Origin: JAGVGK01 sp038064935
Lineage (GTDB): Bacteria > Patescibacteriota > Minisyncoccia > Phycocordibacterales > JACOZG01
Assembly (NCBI GenBank): GCA_038064935.1
Contig: JBBTRZ010000017.1
Location: forward strand, 1 to 52,918
Direction of reading: 5' to 3'
DNA length: 52,918 nucleotides
The notes below the pieces were generated by a model, which did no database searches, was not told the origin of the DNA, and saw only the letters and a list, made by a program, of their open reading frames with translations. The number at the start of each line of letters is the position of its first letter. Within the stretch, counting starts at the first letter, position 1. The translations under genes were made by a program, and so were the position numbers. Shown here piece by piece: positions 17,069 through 24,616 of the stretch.

Positions 17069-17096
17069 AGTATACTCTGGCTAAAACTTTTGTCAA
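17069..17096 (-). promoter_or_regulatory. Strong promoter upstream of the UbiB-like operon
   Basis: Minus-strand consensus TTGACA (17091-17096), a 16-base spacer and TATACT (17069-17074). It is one of the best sigma-70-type promoters of the window, yet the first convincing gene starts 240 bases downstream. Confidence 0.75.
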
Positions 17097-17103
17097 TAAA
17101 ATT

Positions 17104-17427
17104 CTATTTAAGCATCACCCCCGCCAAGACTAATCTCTCTGGAGAAAGCAGGACGGGGCCACCCTCACCATCAGCGGCCAAAACCATTCCCTGACTCTCG
17201 AGGCCCATAATCATCCGCGGTTCGAGATTGGCCACGATGACAATTTGCCAACCAATCAAAGTCTCGGGTTCATAAACTTTCCCGATCCCAGCAATAATCT
17301 GCCGCGGCGTCGTTTCTCCGATCTCGACTGTGAGTTTGAGTAATTTCTCGGACCCCACCACCCGCTCGACCAATCTCACCTCTCCCACCTTGAGTTCCAC
17401 TTTCTTAAATTCGTCGTAGGTGATCAT
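17104..17427 (-). CDS. Stand-alone tRNA-binding OB-fold protein (MetRS C-domain/Arc1p type)
   Basis: A 107-residue protein that is a single tRNA-binding OB domain of the MetRS C-terminal, CsaA or EMAP-II type: FKKVELKVGEVRLVERV at the start, KLLKLTVEIGETTPRQIIAGIGKVYEPETLIGWQIVIVANLEP in the middle and SQGMVLAA near the end. In many bacteria this domain is fused to methionyl-tRNA synthetase for dimerisation and tRNA affinity. Here it stands alone and may work in trans with a truncated MetRS encoded elsewhere. It begins 3 bases after the epimerase stop, at the end of a six-gene minus-strand run. Confidence 0.85.
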   Translation of the reverse strand: MITYDEFKKVELKVGEVRLVERVVGSEKLLKLTVEIGETTPRQIIAGIGKVYEPETLIGWQIVIVANLEPRMIMGLESQGMVLAADGEGGPVLLSPERLVLAGVMLK

Positions 17428-17430
17428 GGT

Positions 17431-18345
17431 TCAAACCTCCAGCCCGTGAAGTTTTTTCAGTTCGGCAATGCCATCGGAGAAGGCGACTGACGGTTCCCAA
17501 TTGAGCAAACTTCTAGCTCGCGAATTATCGGCCAAAGTTTCGCGGGCTTCGCCCGCGCGCGGTGGCGCAAAGACTGTCGGCCCACCGATGAGCGCGGCGA
17601 CTTCCAAGACGGAGTGGTTTCGGCCAGTGCCAATATTAATGATCTCGCCCAAACCCACACCCTCGGCTGTCATCGCGAGCAGATTAGCGCGAGCCACATC
17701 ACGGACATGAGTGAAATCGCGCCGCTGATGGCCGTCGGGAACCACTGTGAGTGGCTGACCTTTTTGCCGTTGACCTAAGAAAATACCGATCACGGTGGCA
17801 TAGGGACCATCGGCGTCGGTTGTTTGCCGCGGTCCATAGACATTGAAATAACGCAAACACACCGTCTCGAGGCCATAGAATTTACTCACCATTTGGCAAT
17901 ACATTTCACCGACAAATTTTTGAATCGCATAAGGAATGATTGGTTTGGCTGGCATGGTCTCCCGCAAGGGCATCAATTGCCCATCACCATATGCCGAGGA
18001 TGAAGCCGAATAAACAACGCGTGGTACACTAGCATCGCGCGCGGCCAAGAGAACATTCAGGGTGCCAGTGATATTAATGTCGTTGGTGAGACGCGGTTCG
18101 ATAATGGAATACTGCATCCGGGGTTGGGCGGCAAGATGAAATACACCGTGTGCCCCCTTAAAGATTGGCGACAGTTTCTCGCTGTCACGAATATCCACTT
18201 CGTGTAGAATCGCGCGCGGATTGAGGTGTTCGCGTTTGCCACTCAAGAAAGTGTCAATCACCATGACCTCGTGCCCCGCGGCGATTAACTGATCAACCAC
18301 CTCCGCACCAATAAATCCCGCCCCGCCTGTAACAATATATTTCAT
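17431..18345 (-). CDS. NAD-dependent sugar epimerase/dehydratase
   Basis: An extended short-chain dehydrogenase of 304 residues. The Rossmann motif GGAGFIG is at residues 6-12, the catalytic YxxxK is YAIQK after SSSAYGDG, and RYFNVYGPRQ follows as in UDP-glucose 4-epimerases and related enzymes. It probably converts nucleotide sugars for cell-surface glycans. The ATG at 18345 gives the Rossmann strand at the very N-terminus; the upstream in-frame extension is serine/proline-rich and lies inside the preceding gene. It follows the CDP-alcohol phosphatidyltransferase with a 1-base gap, so the two are co-expressed. Exact substrate cannot be read off. Confidence 0.9.
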   Translation of the reverse strand: MKYIVTGGAGFIGAEVVDQLIAAGHEVMVIDTFLSGKREHLNPRAILHEVDIRDSEKLSPIFKGAHGVFHLAAQPRMQYSIIEPRLTNDINITGTLNVLLAARDASVPRVVYSASSSAYGDGQLMPLRETMPAKPIIPYAIQKFVGEMYCQMVSKFYGLETVCLRYFNVYGPRQTTDADGPYATVIGIFLGQRQKGQPLTVVPDGHQRRDFTHVRDVARANLLAMTAEGVGLGEIINIGTGRNHSVLEVAALIGGPTVFAPPRAGEARETLADNSRARSLLNWEPSVAFSDGIAELKKLHGLEV

Positions 18346-18346
18346 T

Positions 18347-18919
18347 TTATATTGAATGATAGCCGAAAAGACTAAAGATCGCAAAGATGACGGAGACGGG
18401 GAGGATGATGTTGGCGGCAATCATAAGCCACGGTGAGTGGGCCACCACACCAAGACAGAGAACCGCGAGTCCAACCGATTGTAAAATCATCTTTGTCTTG
18501 CCGAGATAATTAGCTTCAATCTTGGCCCGACGATAATACTTCTTCCAGTAAGCCAAGAGCACGAGGAAGAGTTCTGCCCCTACAATTGCCAAAGCGAGAT
18601 AGAGATTCAAAAAACGCGTCACTAAAATCATCGCGGTCGAAACGACGAGAAGTTTATCGGCGAGAGGATCGAACACCTTCCCCCACTCGGTGATCTGATT
18701 GGTCGTGCGCGCCAGCGCCCCGTCGAGCGCGTCGGTAAAGGCGGCAAAAATAAAAAGGAGGCCGCCAACTCGATAATAGTTATCGATGAGAAGAAAAAAA
18801 ACCACCGGCACCAAAAGAAAGCGAAACACCGTAATGTAATTAGGAACAATCGCGCGCGGCAGAAGCCGAAGCACGGTTAGTGAGAAAAACCGGTCAGTGT
18901 AAAAAAATAAGGGCTTCAT
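18347..18919 (-). CDS. CDP-alcohol phosphatidyltransferase (PgsA-like)
   Basis: A 190-residue integral membrane enzyme. The diagnostic motif DxxDGxxARx8Gx3Dx3D is present as DALDGALARTTNQITEWG followed by KVFDPLADK. It transfers a phosphatidyl group from CDP-diacylglycerol (or a similar donor) to an alcohol. By size and sequence it is closest to phosphatidylglycerophosphate synthase, but inositol-phosphate or other acceptors are possible. Its ATG overlaps the htpX stop (ATGA), and the epimerase follows at once. A second, more distant member lies at 36570-37214, so the cell has two such enzymes in different contexts. Confidence 0.88.
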   Translation of the reverse strand: MKPLFFYTDRFFSLTVLRLLPRAIVPNYITVFRFLLVPVVFFLLIDNYYRVGGLLFIFAAFTDALDGALARTTNQITEWGKVFDPLADKLLVVSTAMILVTRFLNLYLALAIVGAELFLVLLAYWKKYYRRAKIEANYLGKTKMILQSVGLAVLCLGVVAHSPWLMIAANIILPVSVIFAIFSLFGYHSI

Positions 18920-19815
18920 AATTGGCGTTCGCCGACGAGGGCGTGGATCCGTTGCTCGACTGGTGGATGGGTCAAAAATAAATGGGTCAAACTACGACCC
19001 GCACTCGGGCCAAAAGGATTGGCAATGAAGAGGTGGGCCGTGGCATTCGAAGCTCGTAGCATGGGTTGACCGGCCGCGGCAATTTTTTGTAAAGCGTTAG
19101 CTAAACCATCGGGGTAACGCGTCAGCAAAGCCCCCGAGGCGTCAGCAAGAAATTCTCGCTTCCGCGAGATCGCGAGTTGTAGGAGGGTCGCGCCAAGCGG
19201 GGTGAGAATAGCGGCGACTAAAGCTAAAATTAGTAAGACGCCGCCGATATTCCCTTTCCGGCCGCGGCCGCCGCGAAAACCATGAAGTCGCGAACGCAAG
19301 AAAATATCCGAGAGGATCGTGATAAAACCAACCAATACGACTGCCACCGTCGCAACGAGCATGTCGCGATTGCCGATGTGGGAGAGTTCGTGGGCGATCA
19401 CCCCTTCTAATTCCGGTTTGTTTAGCAAAGATAGGAGCCCGGTCGTCGCCGCAACCGCGGCGTGCTTAGGATCGCGGCCGGTCGCAAAAGCATTTGGGGC
19501 CGGGTCATTGATGACATAAATTTTTGGCATCGGCAATCCCGCCGTGATCGACAAATTCTCCACCGTATTATAAAAATCCGGAAACTCCTCGTCGGTTGCC
19601 TCGCGCGCGCCGGTCAACTTGATTACAATCTTGTCCGAATACCAATAACTGAAAAAGTTCATGAGAACAGCAAAAATCACCGCCCCATAAAGAATAGTGG
19701 TGTCACCCCACACTCGGCTGAAAATCCAACCCACCCCAATCACCACCACCAAAAATACGGCCATCAAAATCCAGGTTTTGCGGACATTACTCGCTTGGTG
19801 GGTATAGAGAGTCAT
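18916..19815 (-). CDS. htpX: Membrane zinc protease HtpX
   Basis: An M48 metallopeptidase of 299 residues. Two N-terminal membrane helices (about 14-32 and 41-57) precede the catalytic zinc motif HELSH (142-146), and the third ligand glutamate is in REFLADASG. Two more hydrophobic segments lie between these motifs. HtpX degrades misfolded membrane proteins. LemA and the DUF2207 protein lie directly upstream, an association seen in many Gram-positive-type and Patescibacteria genomes (LemA next to HtpX). A TAGACT stands 6 bases before the ATG, so an internal promoter is possible. Confidence 0.93.
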   Translation of the reverse strand: MTLYTHQASNVRKTWILMAVFLVVVIGVGWIFSRVWGDTTILYGAVIFAVLMNFFSYWYSDKIVIKLTGAREATDEEFPDFYNTVENLSITAGLPMPKIYVINDPAPNAFATGRDPKHAAVAATTGLLSLLNKPELEGVIAHELSHIGNRDMLVATVAVVLVGFITILSDIFLRSRLHGFRGGRGRKGNIGGVLLILALVAAILTPLGATLLQLAISRKREFLADASGALLTRYPDGLANALQKIAAAGQPMLRASNATAHLFIANPFGPSAGRSLTHLFLTHPPVEQRIHALVGERQL

Positions 19816-19828
19816 GAGTACAGTCTAA

Positions 19829-21796
19829 CTAACTGGCCCCGCCACCGCCACCGCCTCCCCCACCGCCACCGCCACTCCCTGACGCACCGCCGCCGGAAGA
19901 AGCGAAGGCGGAAGTAAAACTGGAAGAGAAAGAGGCGGAAAACATTGAAGCCGAGAAATTACCCGCACCAAGGGCAGGAGAACCGCCCGATGAACCAAAA
20001 TGGCCATGGCTCCCATACCAAGCCGGCGGCGGCACATTGATGCCCCGGAAAGCTTCACCCCACTTCTTCTCCACGCCAAAAATTATGGCGTAAGGTAAAA
20101 ATTTCTCAAACAGGTCTGGGGTAAGATTTTGGAGGCGATATTTCTCGGCCGTGGCTAGGTAAAGCTTAAACCCTAGCCAATCTTCTTTCAAAATTTGCCC
20201 TTCTTTAGAAAGTCGTGCTTCATGCCTAACAAAACTAACCAGGGTGACAGTGCAAAAAACAACTGTGGCAAACAGGAAATAATGTTGGAATCCTAGATAG
20301 GGGCCGACAAAATAGCCAAGAAAAACCAGCCCAATCAGAGTCAGGAAAGTGTTAATCACAATACGCGATTCACTACTCACGCCCACTTCATAAGCGCCAG
20401 TATCACGCTCGGTCTCTTCATATAATTTTGTCTTGAGGGCAACTAGTCGAATGGAGAAACTGCGCTTCTTGGTATTACTGGCTCGGCGAAATTCTTTAGT
20501 AGAAAATATTTCGCCGTTGGAAAATAGTAGATTCAAAAATTCTTTTTCGTAGTCTTCAAGCCCCGGATCATCGAATGATTTCAGTTTCGAAATCAGGTAA
20601 TCTGACGGGAAGAGCACCGACCGTGGCGATTTACCCATTGCCCCAAAAACTCGCCAAAATAAAATCGGTATAAAAATAATTGGCCAAAGAACAGACAGGT
20701 TAAAACTCTGTTCTTGGTTTTGTTGAGTAGTAATTAGAATTATCTGTAATAATAAAAGACCCAGAACTACCAAGAAGAATCCTGAGCCGAAAATTAAACC
20801 AATAATTGAACCGAAAAATTTGATGATTTTCCCCACACCGGTTATTTTATCTTCAGTAATACTCACATACCCGCGCACGGCAAGATCAATGATGGTCGCC
20901 GACCAGGCCTTGTCGGTAATTCTTTCTTTCACAATTACCTCGGCCATGGCGGGCTTGAGCTTCTGTGGCGGCTCGTATTGGGGGACGACAGTGCCGCGGC
21001 CGAAATTGTGCTTCTCCGTCCGATACCAAAAAATCAGCCCATACAAAAAACTGCCAACCGCAATCAATCCCCCAAGCAAATACCCCCAATTAAATTTAAG
21101 CCAACCAGCCCAAAACGCTCGCTCGCTGATCAAACCTTTAGGCCAACCGGCGGCGAAAGTCAGTTTCTCTTGTGAGGGAAGGTTAGAAGCGGTTACTAAA
21201 AATTCTTGATTATTAATAACTTGAGCATCGGCAGTGACCGAAACAGCATAGGGCGTAATTTCTAAATCATCAGGCATAAAATTATTTTCCGGCAGGTGAA
21301 TCGTCGCCTCGACTCGCGCAATCGGTACGGAATAATTTGTGAGGAGATTCCAGTAAAGTTCATCGTGATCGCGATAGAAAGCTAGGCCGCCATGAACTCT
21401 GTATTTAATGAGCCAGTCGTGAGTCGTGTCGGCGAGATTGTAATACCATTCGATATGCTCTTCGCCGCCCGAGCGATAAGTGGTGTATTTGCCCCAACTA
21501 GCGGGATCCAACTTGTCGAGACGCTTCGCGGAGAAAATGAGCGGGGCGGCGGACTCACCGTCGAAAACCGAGATGTCAGTGATGGCGCTAATTTTATTAA
21601 ACGGAATATCGCGCGTCGCCGCATGATACTCACCATTGAAACGAAAAGTTTGCCGTTCGCTAATCTCTGCCGTCGAATCCTGCTTGATCTCAATCTCATA
21701 AATTATTGAGTCGTAGGAATAACTGCGAGCTTGAGCCAAGCTCGGGGATACTAAAACTAAACAGAAAAGTAAGACAACGAGTGTTTTTTTGATCAC
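19829..21796 (-). CDS. DUF2207 membrane protein with glycine-rich tail
   Basis: A 655-residue membrane protein. After a cleavable signal (KTLVVLLFCLVLVSPSLAQA) an extracytoplasmic DUF2207 domain reads SYDSIIYEIEIKQDSTAEISERQTFRF and related strands. One membrane helix lies near 235-255 and two pairs further on. The tail ends in an uninterrupted run of glycines, as in many DUF2207 proteins. The start is GTG at 21796, directly after the lemA TAA. Function is unknown; the constant company of LemA suggests a shared envelope role. Its poly-glycine tail resembles an unstructured surface or polar-anchoring tag. Confidence 0.88.
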   Translation of the reverse strand: MIKKTLVVLLFCLVLVSPSLAQARSYSYDSIIYEIEIKQDSTAEISERQTFRFNGEYHAATRDIPFNKISAITDISVFDGESAAPLIFSAKRLDKLDPASWGKYTTYRSGGEEHIEWYYNLADTTHDWLIKYRVHGGLAFYRDHDELYWNLLTNYSVPIARVEATIHLPENNFMPDDLEITPYAVSVTADAQVINNQEFLVTASNLPSQEKLTFAAGWPKGLISERAFWAGWLKFNWGYLLGGLIAVGSFLYGLIFWYRTEKHNFGRGTVVPQYEPPQKLKPAMAEVIVKERITDKAWSATIIDLAVRGYVSITEDKITGVGKIIKFFGSIIGLIFGSGFFLVVLGLLLLQIILITTQQNQEQSFNLSVLWPIIFIPILFWRVFGAMGKSPRSVLFPSDYLISKLKSFDDPGLEDYEKEFLNLLFSNGEIFSTKEFRRASNTKKRSFSIRLVALKTKLYEETERDTGAYEVGVSSESRIVINTFLTLIGLVFLGYFVGPYLGFQHYFLFATVVFCTVTLVSFVRHEARLSKEGQILKEDWLGFKLYLATAEKYRLQNLTPDLFEKFLPYAIIFGVEKKWGEAFRGINVPPPAWYGSHGHFGSSGGSPALGAGNFSASMFSASFSSSFTSAFASSGGGASGSGGGGGGGGGGGGAS

Positions 21797-22438
21797 TTAC
21801 TTAAATGACACCTTGACCGGCTCGCGCTCCGCGCTCGCCTCGTCGAGATCGAAGAATTCAGCTGGTTTGAAGCCGAAGGTCTGGCCGATAATATTGGAGG
21901 GGAAAGATTGCAACGCGATCGAGAGGTCGCGGACATTGCCGTTGTAGAAGCGGCGCGCCGCTTGAATCTTATTCTCCGTGTCAGCCAACTCGCGTTGAAG
22001 TTCGGCGAAATTCTGGTTGGCTTTGAGATCCGGATACGCTTCCGCCACAGCAAAAACTGACTTCAAGGCGCCGGCCAAAGAATTCTCGGCCTGGGCCATC
22101 GCGACTGGATTGCCGCTCTGCTCGGCCGTGATCGCCCGCGTCCGCGCTTCAGTCACTCGGTCGAAAGTCCCCTGCTCGTGCGCGGCGTAACCCTTCACCG
22201 TCTCAATCAGATTAGGAATCAAATCATAACGACGCTTCAACTGGACATCAATATCCGCCCAGGCCTCTTTGGTCTGATTCACCAGTCGAACAAAGCTGTT
22301 ATACATCGAAATCAGCCAAACAATAACCACCGCCACGATCGCAATCGTATTGAACTTCCAATCAATCCAATCAAACAAGCCACTAGCAATCAAAACCACA
22401 ATCACCGCCCCCCACACAAAGTTCCAAAAATTAGTCAT
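21797..22438 (-). CDS. lemA: LemA family protein
   Basis: A 213-residue protein with one N-terminal membrane helix (about 7-40) and a helical LemA bundle: YNSFVRLVNQTKEAWADIDVQLKRRYDLIPNLIETVKGYAAHE, then the family-typical RFYNGNVRDLSIALQSFPSNIIGQTFGFKPAEFFD. LemA proteins sit in the membrane with the bundle outside; their role is unsettled. It is the first gene of the LemA-DUF2207-HtpX-phosphatidyltransferase-epimerase-OB run. TAAAAT and TAATTT lie a few bases before the ATG. Confidence 0.95.
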   Translation of the reverse strand: MTNFWNFVWGAVIVVLIASGLFDWIDWKFNTIAIVAVVIVWLISMYNSFVRLVNQTKEAWADIDVQLKRRYDLIPNLIETVKGYAAHEQGTFDRVTEARTRAITAEQSGNPVAMAQAENSLAGALKSVFAVAEAYPDLKANQNFAELQRELADTENKIQAARRFYNGNVRDLSIALQSFPSNIIGQTFGFKPAEFFDLDEASAEREPVKVSFK

Positions 22439-22468
22439 GATAGTAAATTATTTTATTAATTTTGATAA

Positions 22469-22903
22469 TCATTTTATTTTTTTATTTTCCACAAACTCTT
22501 GGATGTGCTTCACATATTCCACATACTGGCTAATACCATTTGAGATGTCATCGAGGGCTATTTTTCTTTGCACCTTCTCGTACCCATGCACCAACCGATT
22601 GCGCAATCCAACTGAACCAGAAATCTTTTCAGCAAAATCGAGGGGTATGATTTTGTGCTGGCCAAGAATCCTGAAAGTACCTTCGTAATCATCCGGTGAT
22701 TCTAACTTTCCCTGGATAATAATATGGGTGTTGATATCAATCGCCGCGTCGGCAATAAGTTGAAATAAACGCTCGATCACAAAAACTCTATCATCATCAA
22801 GCATCAATTTCCCCTGACGATACACCTCGAGATTGGACATTAACCGAGGTAAATATTCGCTAATAGCAGCCAACTTGCTTTTAATAATATCTTTATCTGG
22901 CAT
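22469..22903 (-). CDS. hepT: HEPN-domain toxin of the HepT type
   Basis: A HEPN (DUF86) protein of about 144 residues. The active motif RX4HXY is present as RNRLVHGY. Helices such as KLAAISEYLPRLMSNLEVY and FVIERLFQLIADAAIDINTHII match the HepT four-helix bundle. HepT is an RNase toxin silenced when its MntA partner AMPylates the tyrosine of that motif. The ATG at 22903 is preferred because family members begin just before the KLAxIxEYL helix; 22921 is also open. The gene overlaps the end of the nucleotidyltransferase gene, as is normal for this pair. Confidence 0.88.
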   Translation of the reverse strand: MPDKDIIKSKLAAISEYLPRLMSNLEVYRQGKLMLDDDRVFVIERLFQLIADAAIDINTHIIIQGKLESPDDYEGTFRILGQHKIIPLDFAEKISGSVGLRNRLVHGYEKVQRKIALDDISNGISQYVEYVKHIQEFVENKKIK

Positions 22904-23300
22904 ATTCCTTGATGAAATCATTTATAAACTGATGCTGGTAAAGACGCAACGGTTTAGTTTCAATATAGGCACGGTTGGCTTTGATGGAGAAAAAATCAAA
23001 TTTCCCTTTTTCAGCTTCTAACAAGACGATTCCCTGATCGGCCACTTGCTTCTTAAGCGCCGGGGACACATTGTTTAGATTCACCAATTCAACATCAGGG
23101 TTCTTAAAAATCCGCGCCAGTTCAAGCGAGATGTCATAATTTTCTCGGTAATCAATCACACGATGAGCGATATAACCGATATCTACATCACTTTTTTTAT
23201 GTGTGTGTCCCGTCGCTTGGGAACCAAAAAGTACCACGAGCTCCAAACCGTGGTGCTTGGCTATTTCCGCTATTTTTCCTTTATCCACTTCGTTTATCAT
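22893..23300 (-). CDS. mntA: MNT-domain nucleotidyltransferase antitoxin (MntA)
   Basis: The minimal nucleotidyltransferase motif GSX10DXD is complete (GSQATGHTHKKSDVD), preceded by the usual HHGLELVVLF strand. The C-terminal half is helical (YDISLELARIF, VELVNLNNVSPALKKQV). Such proteins AMPylate their HEPN partner. Both active sites are intact, so the module should work. The ATG at 23300 fits the family; a GTG at 23327 overlapping the DUF3999 stop would add nine residues. Its position in a membrane-protein operon is unusual and suggests later insertion. Confidence 0.88.
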   Translation of the reverse strand: MINEVDKGKIAEIAKHHGLELVVLFGSQATGHTHKKSDVDIGYIAHRVIDYRENYDISLELARIFKNPDVELVNLNNVSPALKKQVADQGIVLLEAEKGKFDFFSIKANRAYIETKPLRLYQHQFINDFIKEYAR

Positions 23301-23323
23301 AAATATTAGTCTGTCAAACTTTA

Positions 23324-24610
23324 TCACACCCGAGTCTGTTTGAATAGCCGAAAGGTGAGCCCGCCGATGATGGCGACGGTGAGAACGAGCATGCCGATAA
23401 GCAGATAAGGGTAGCGTTCGGAGAAGGGTATGACGGGCAGTGGTGGTGGAATATAATCTAGATTATTTTCTGTTTTTCCCAAACGCATAATTGGCCGGTC
23501 GGCCTCATTAAAATAATCAATGAACGAATCGAGATCATATTCGGCTCGCCTAGCAGTTGGCTCGCCAAAATAAAGCTGATAGGTATGTGTCGGTTCGTAA
23601 CGAAAAATTAACTTTTGCAGTGTCCCCAGTGCCATCCCACCCGTGAGTCGAAGCGGGGTGTCGTCACCATTTTTAATTAATAAGCGTAAATAGCGATACC
23701 GCGATTCGGGATAGGGAATAGTCAGTCTTTCGCCGGTAAACGAGGGTGTTGTGTAAGCGAAGAGGACCTCTCGCGCCACGAGCGTCTGCCACTCACTGCT
23801 GTCATCGCTCCCCTCGAGCGAGACACCGCGATTGAAATTATTATTATTCGTCGTGACGGCAAGCGCACGCGTCGGGAGACCGCGACTGCCGAGATCAAAA
23901 ATGGCGAGCGTTTGCCGATCAGTCGAACGGACAGTCTGCTCTTTGATCGTTAAAGGATACTCCACCGCCTTGACGAGCGGCGAACTGGTTCGCCGCGCCA
24001 GGGCCCCGGCAATAATCAGTCGCTTCTCCCCGCGGTCAAAAATCGTCACGCGTAAATAACGGAAGGTGGCCTCGGGATAATGAATCGTCGTGTCGCGGGC
24101 GGTGAATTCGAGGGAATAATCATAGATGAAGCGCGAGGTGTTGAGCGTCACCCAAGTGGCATTATCATTACTGCCTTCGAGCGTCACTTCGCGACGGAAA
24201 TTCTGACTACTCGTCGTTAAAGCGAGTCCCCGGTGTCGAATATCGGCCCGGCCAAGATCGGCGGTGATGACCGTCGCCTCATTTCCAATATAACCCTGAT
24301 TAATCAAACGGACTGGCACACCGGGGTCACTATTTTCCGGACCAGAAAAAACAGTTTCGAGCGCATAGGGCGTCTCAAAGCCATCATCACGGATGAGGCG
24401 CAGGTCAGCGAGATCGGGTCGGGCCTTGGCAAAAATTTCGGCATCGAAAGGCAACTCCACGAAAGTATCGCGCGACGCGCTAGCTGGTAAAATCAACTCT
24501 CGGCGGAAGGCCCAGTGGCTAAGATCAAAATCGGCCAAGGCCAAAGGCGCACCGAGCGTCGTGGCGAAAAAAATAATTATCAAAAATCTCAATCGGTAGT
24601 AAGAAAACAT
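23324..24610 (-). CDS. DUF3999 exported membrane-anchored protein
   Basis: A 428-residue protein with a signal peptide (FLIIIFFATTLGAPLALA) and one C-terminal membrane helix (YLLIGMLVLTVAIIGGLTF) just before the basic end. The middle is beta-rich with two related discoidin-like sets: FRREVTLEGSNDNATWVTL with YPEATFRYLRVTIF, and FNRGVSLEGSDDSSEWQTL with YPESRYRYLRLLI. The order matches DUF3999. These proteins usually sit beside DUF2339 genes, as here (6-base gap), so both probably form one envelope complex. The internal duplication suggests two carbohydrate- or peptide-binding lobes. No catalytic residues are recognisable. Confidence 0.85.
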   Translation of the reverse strand: MFSYYRLRFLIIIFFATTLGAPLALADFDLSHWAFRRELILPASASRDTFVELPFDAEIFAKARPDLADLRLIRDDGFETPYALETVFSGPENSDPGVPVRLINQGYIGNEATVITADLGRADIRHRGLALTTSSQNFRREVTLEGSNDNATWVTLNTSRFIYDYSLEFTARDTTIHYPEATFRYLRVTIFDRGEKRLIIAGALARRTSSPLVKAVEYPLTIKEQTVRSTDRQTLAIFDLGSRGLPTRALAVTTNNNNFNRGVSLEGSDDSSEWQTLVAREVLFAYTTPSFTGERLTIPYPESRYRYLRLLIKNGDDTPLRLTGGMALGTLQKLIFRYEPTHTYQLYFGEPTARRAEYDLDSFIDYFNEADRPIMRLGKTENNLDYIPPPLPVIPFSERYPYLLIGMLVLTVAIIGGLTFRLFKQTRV

Positions 24611-24616
24611 GAATGA

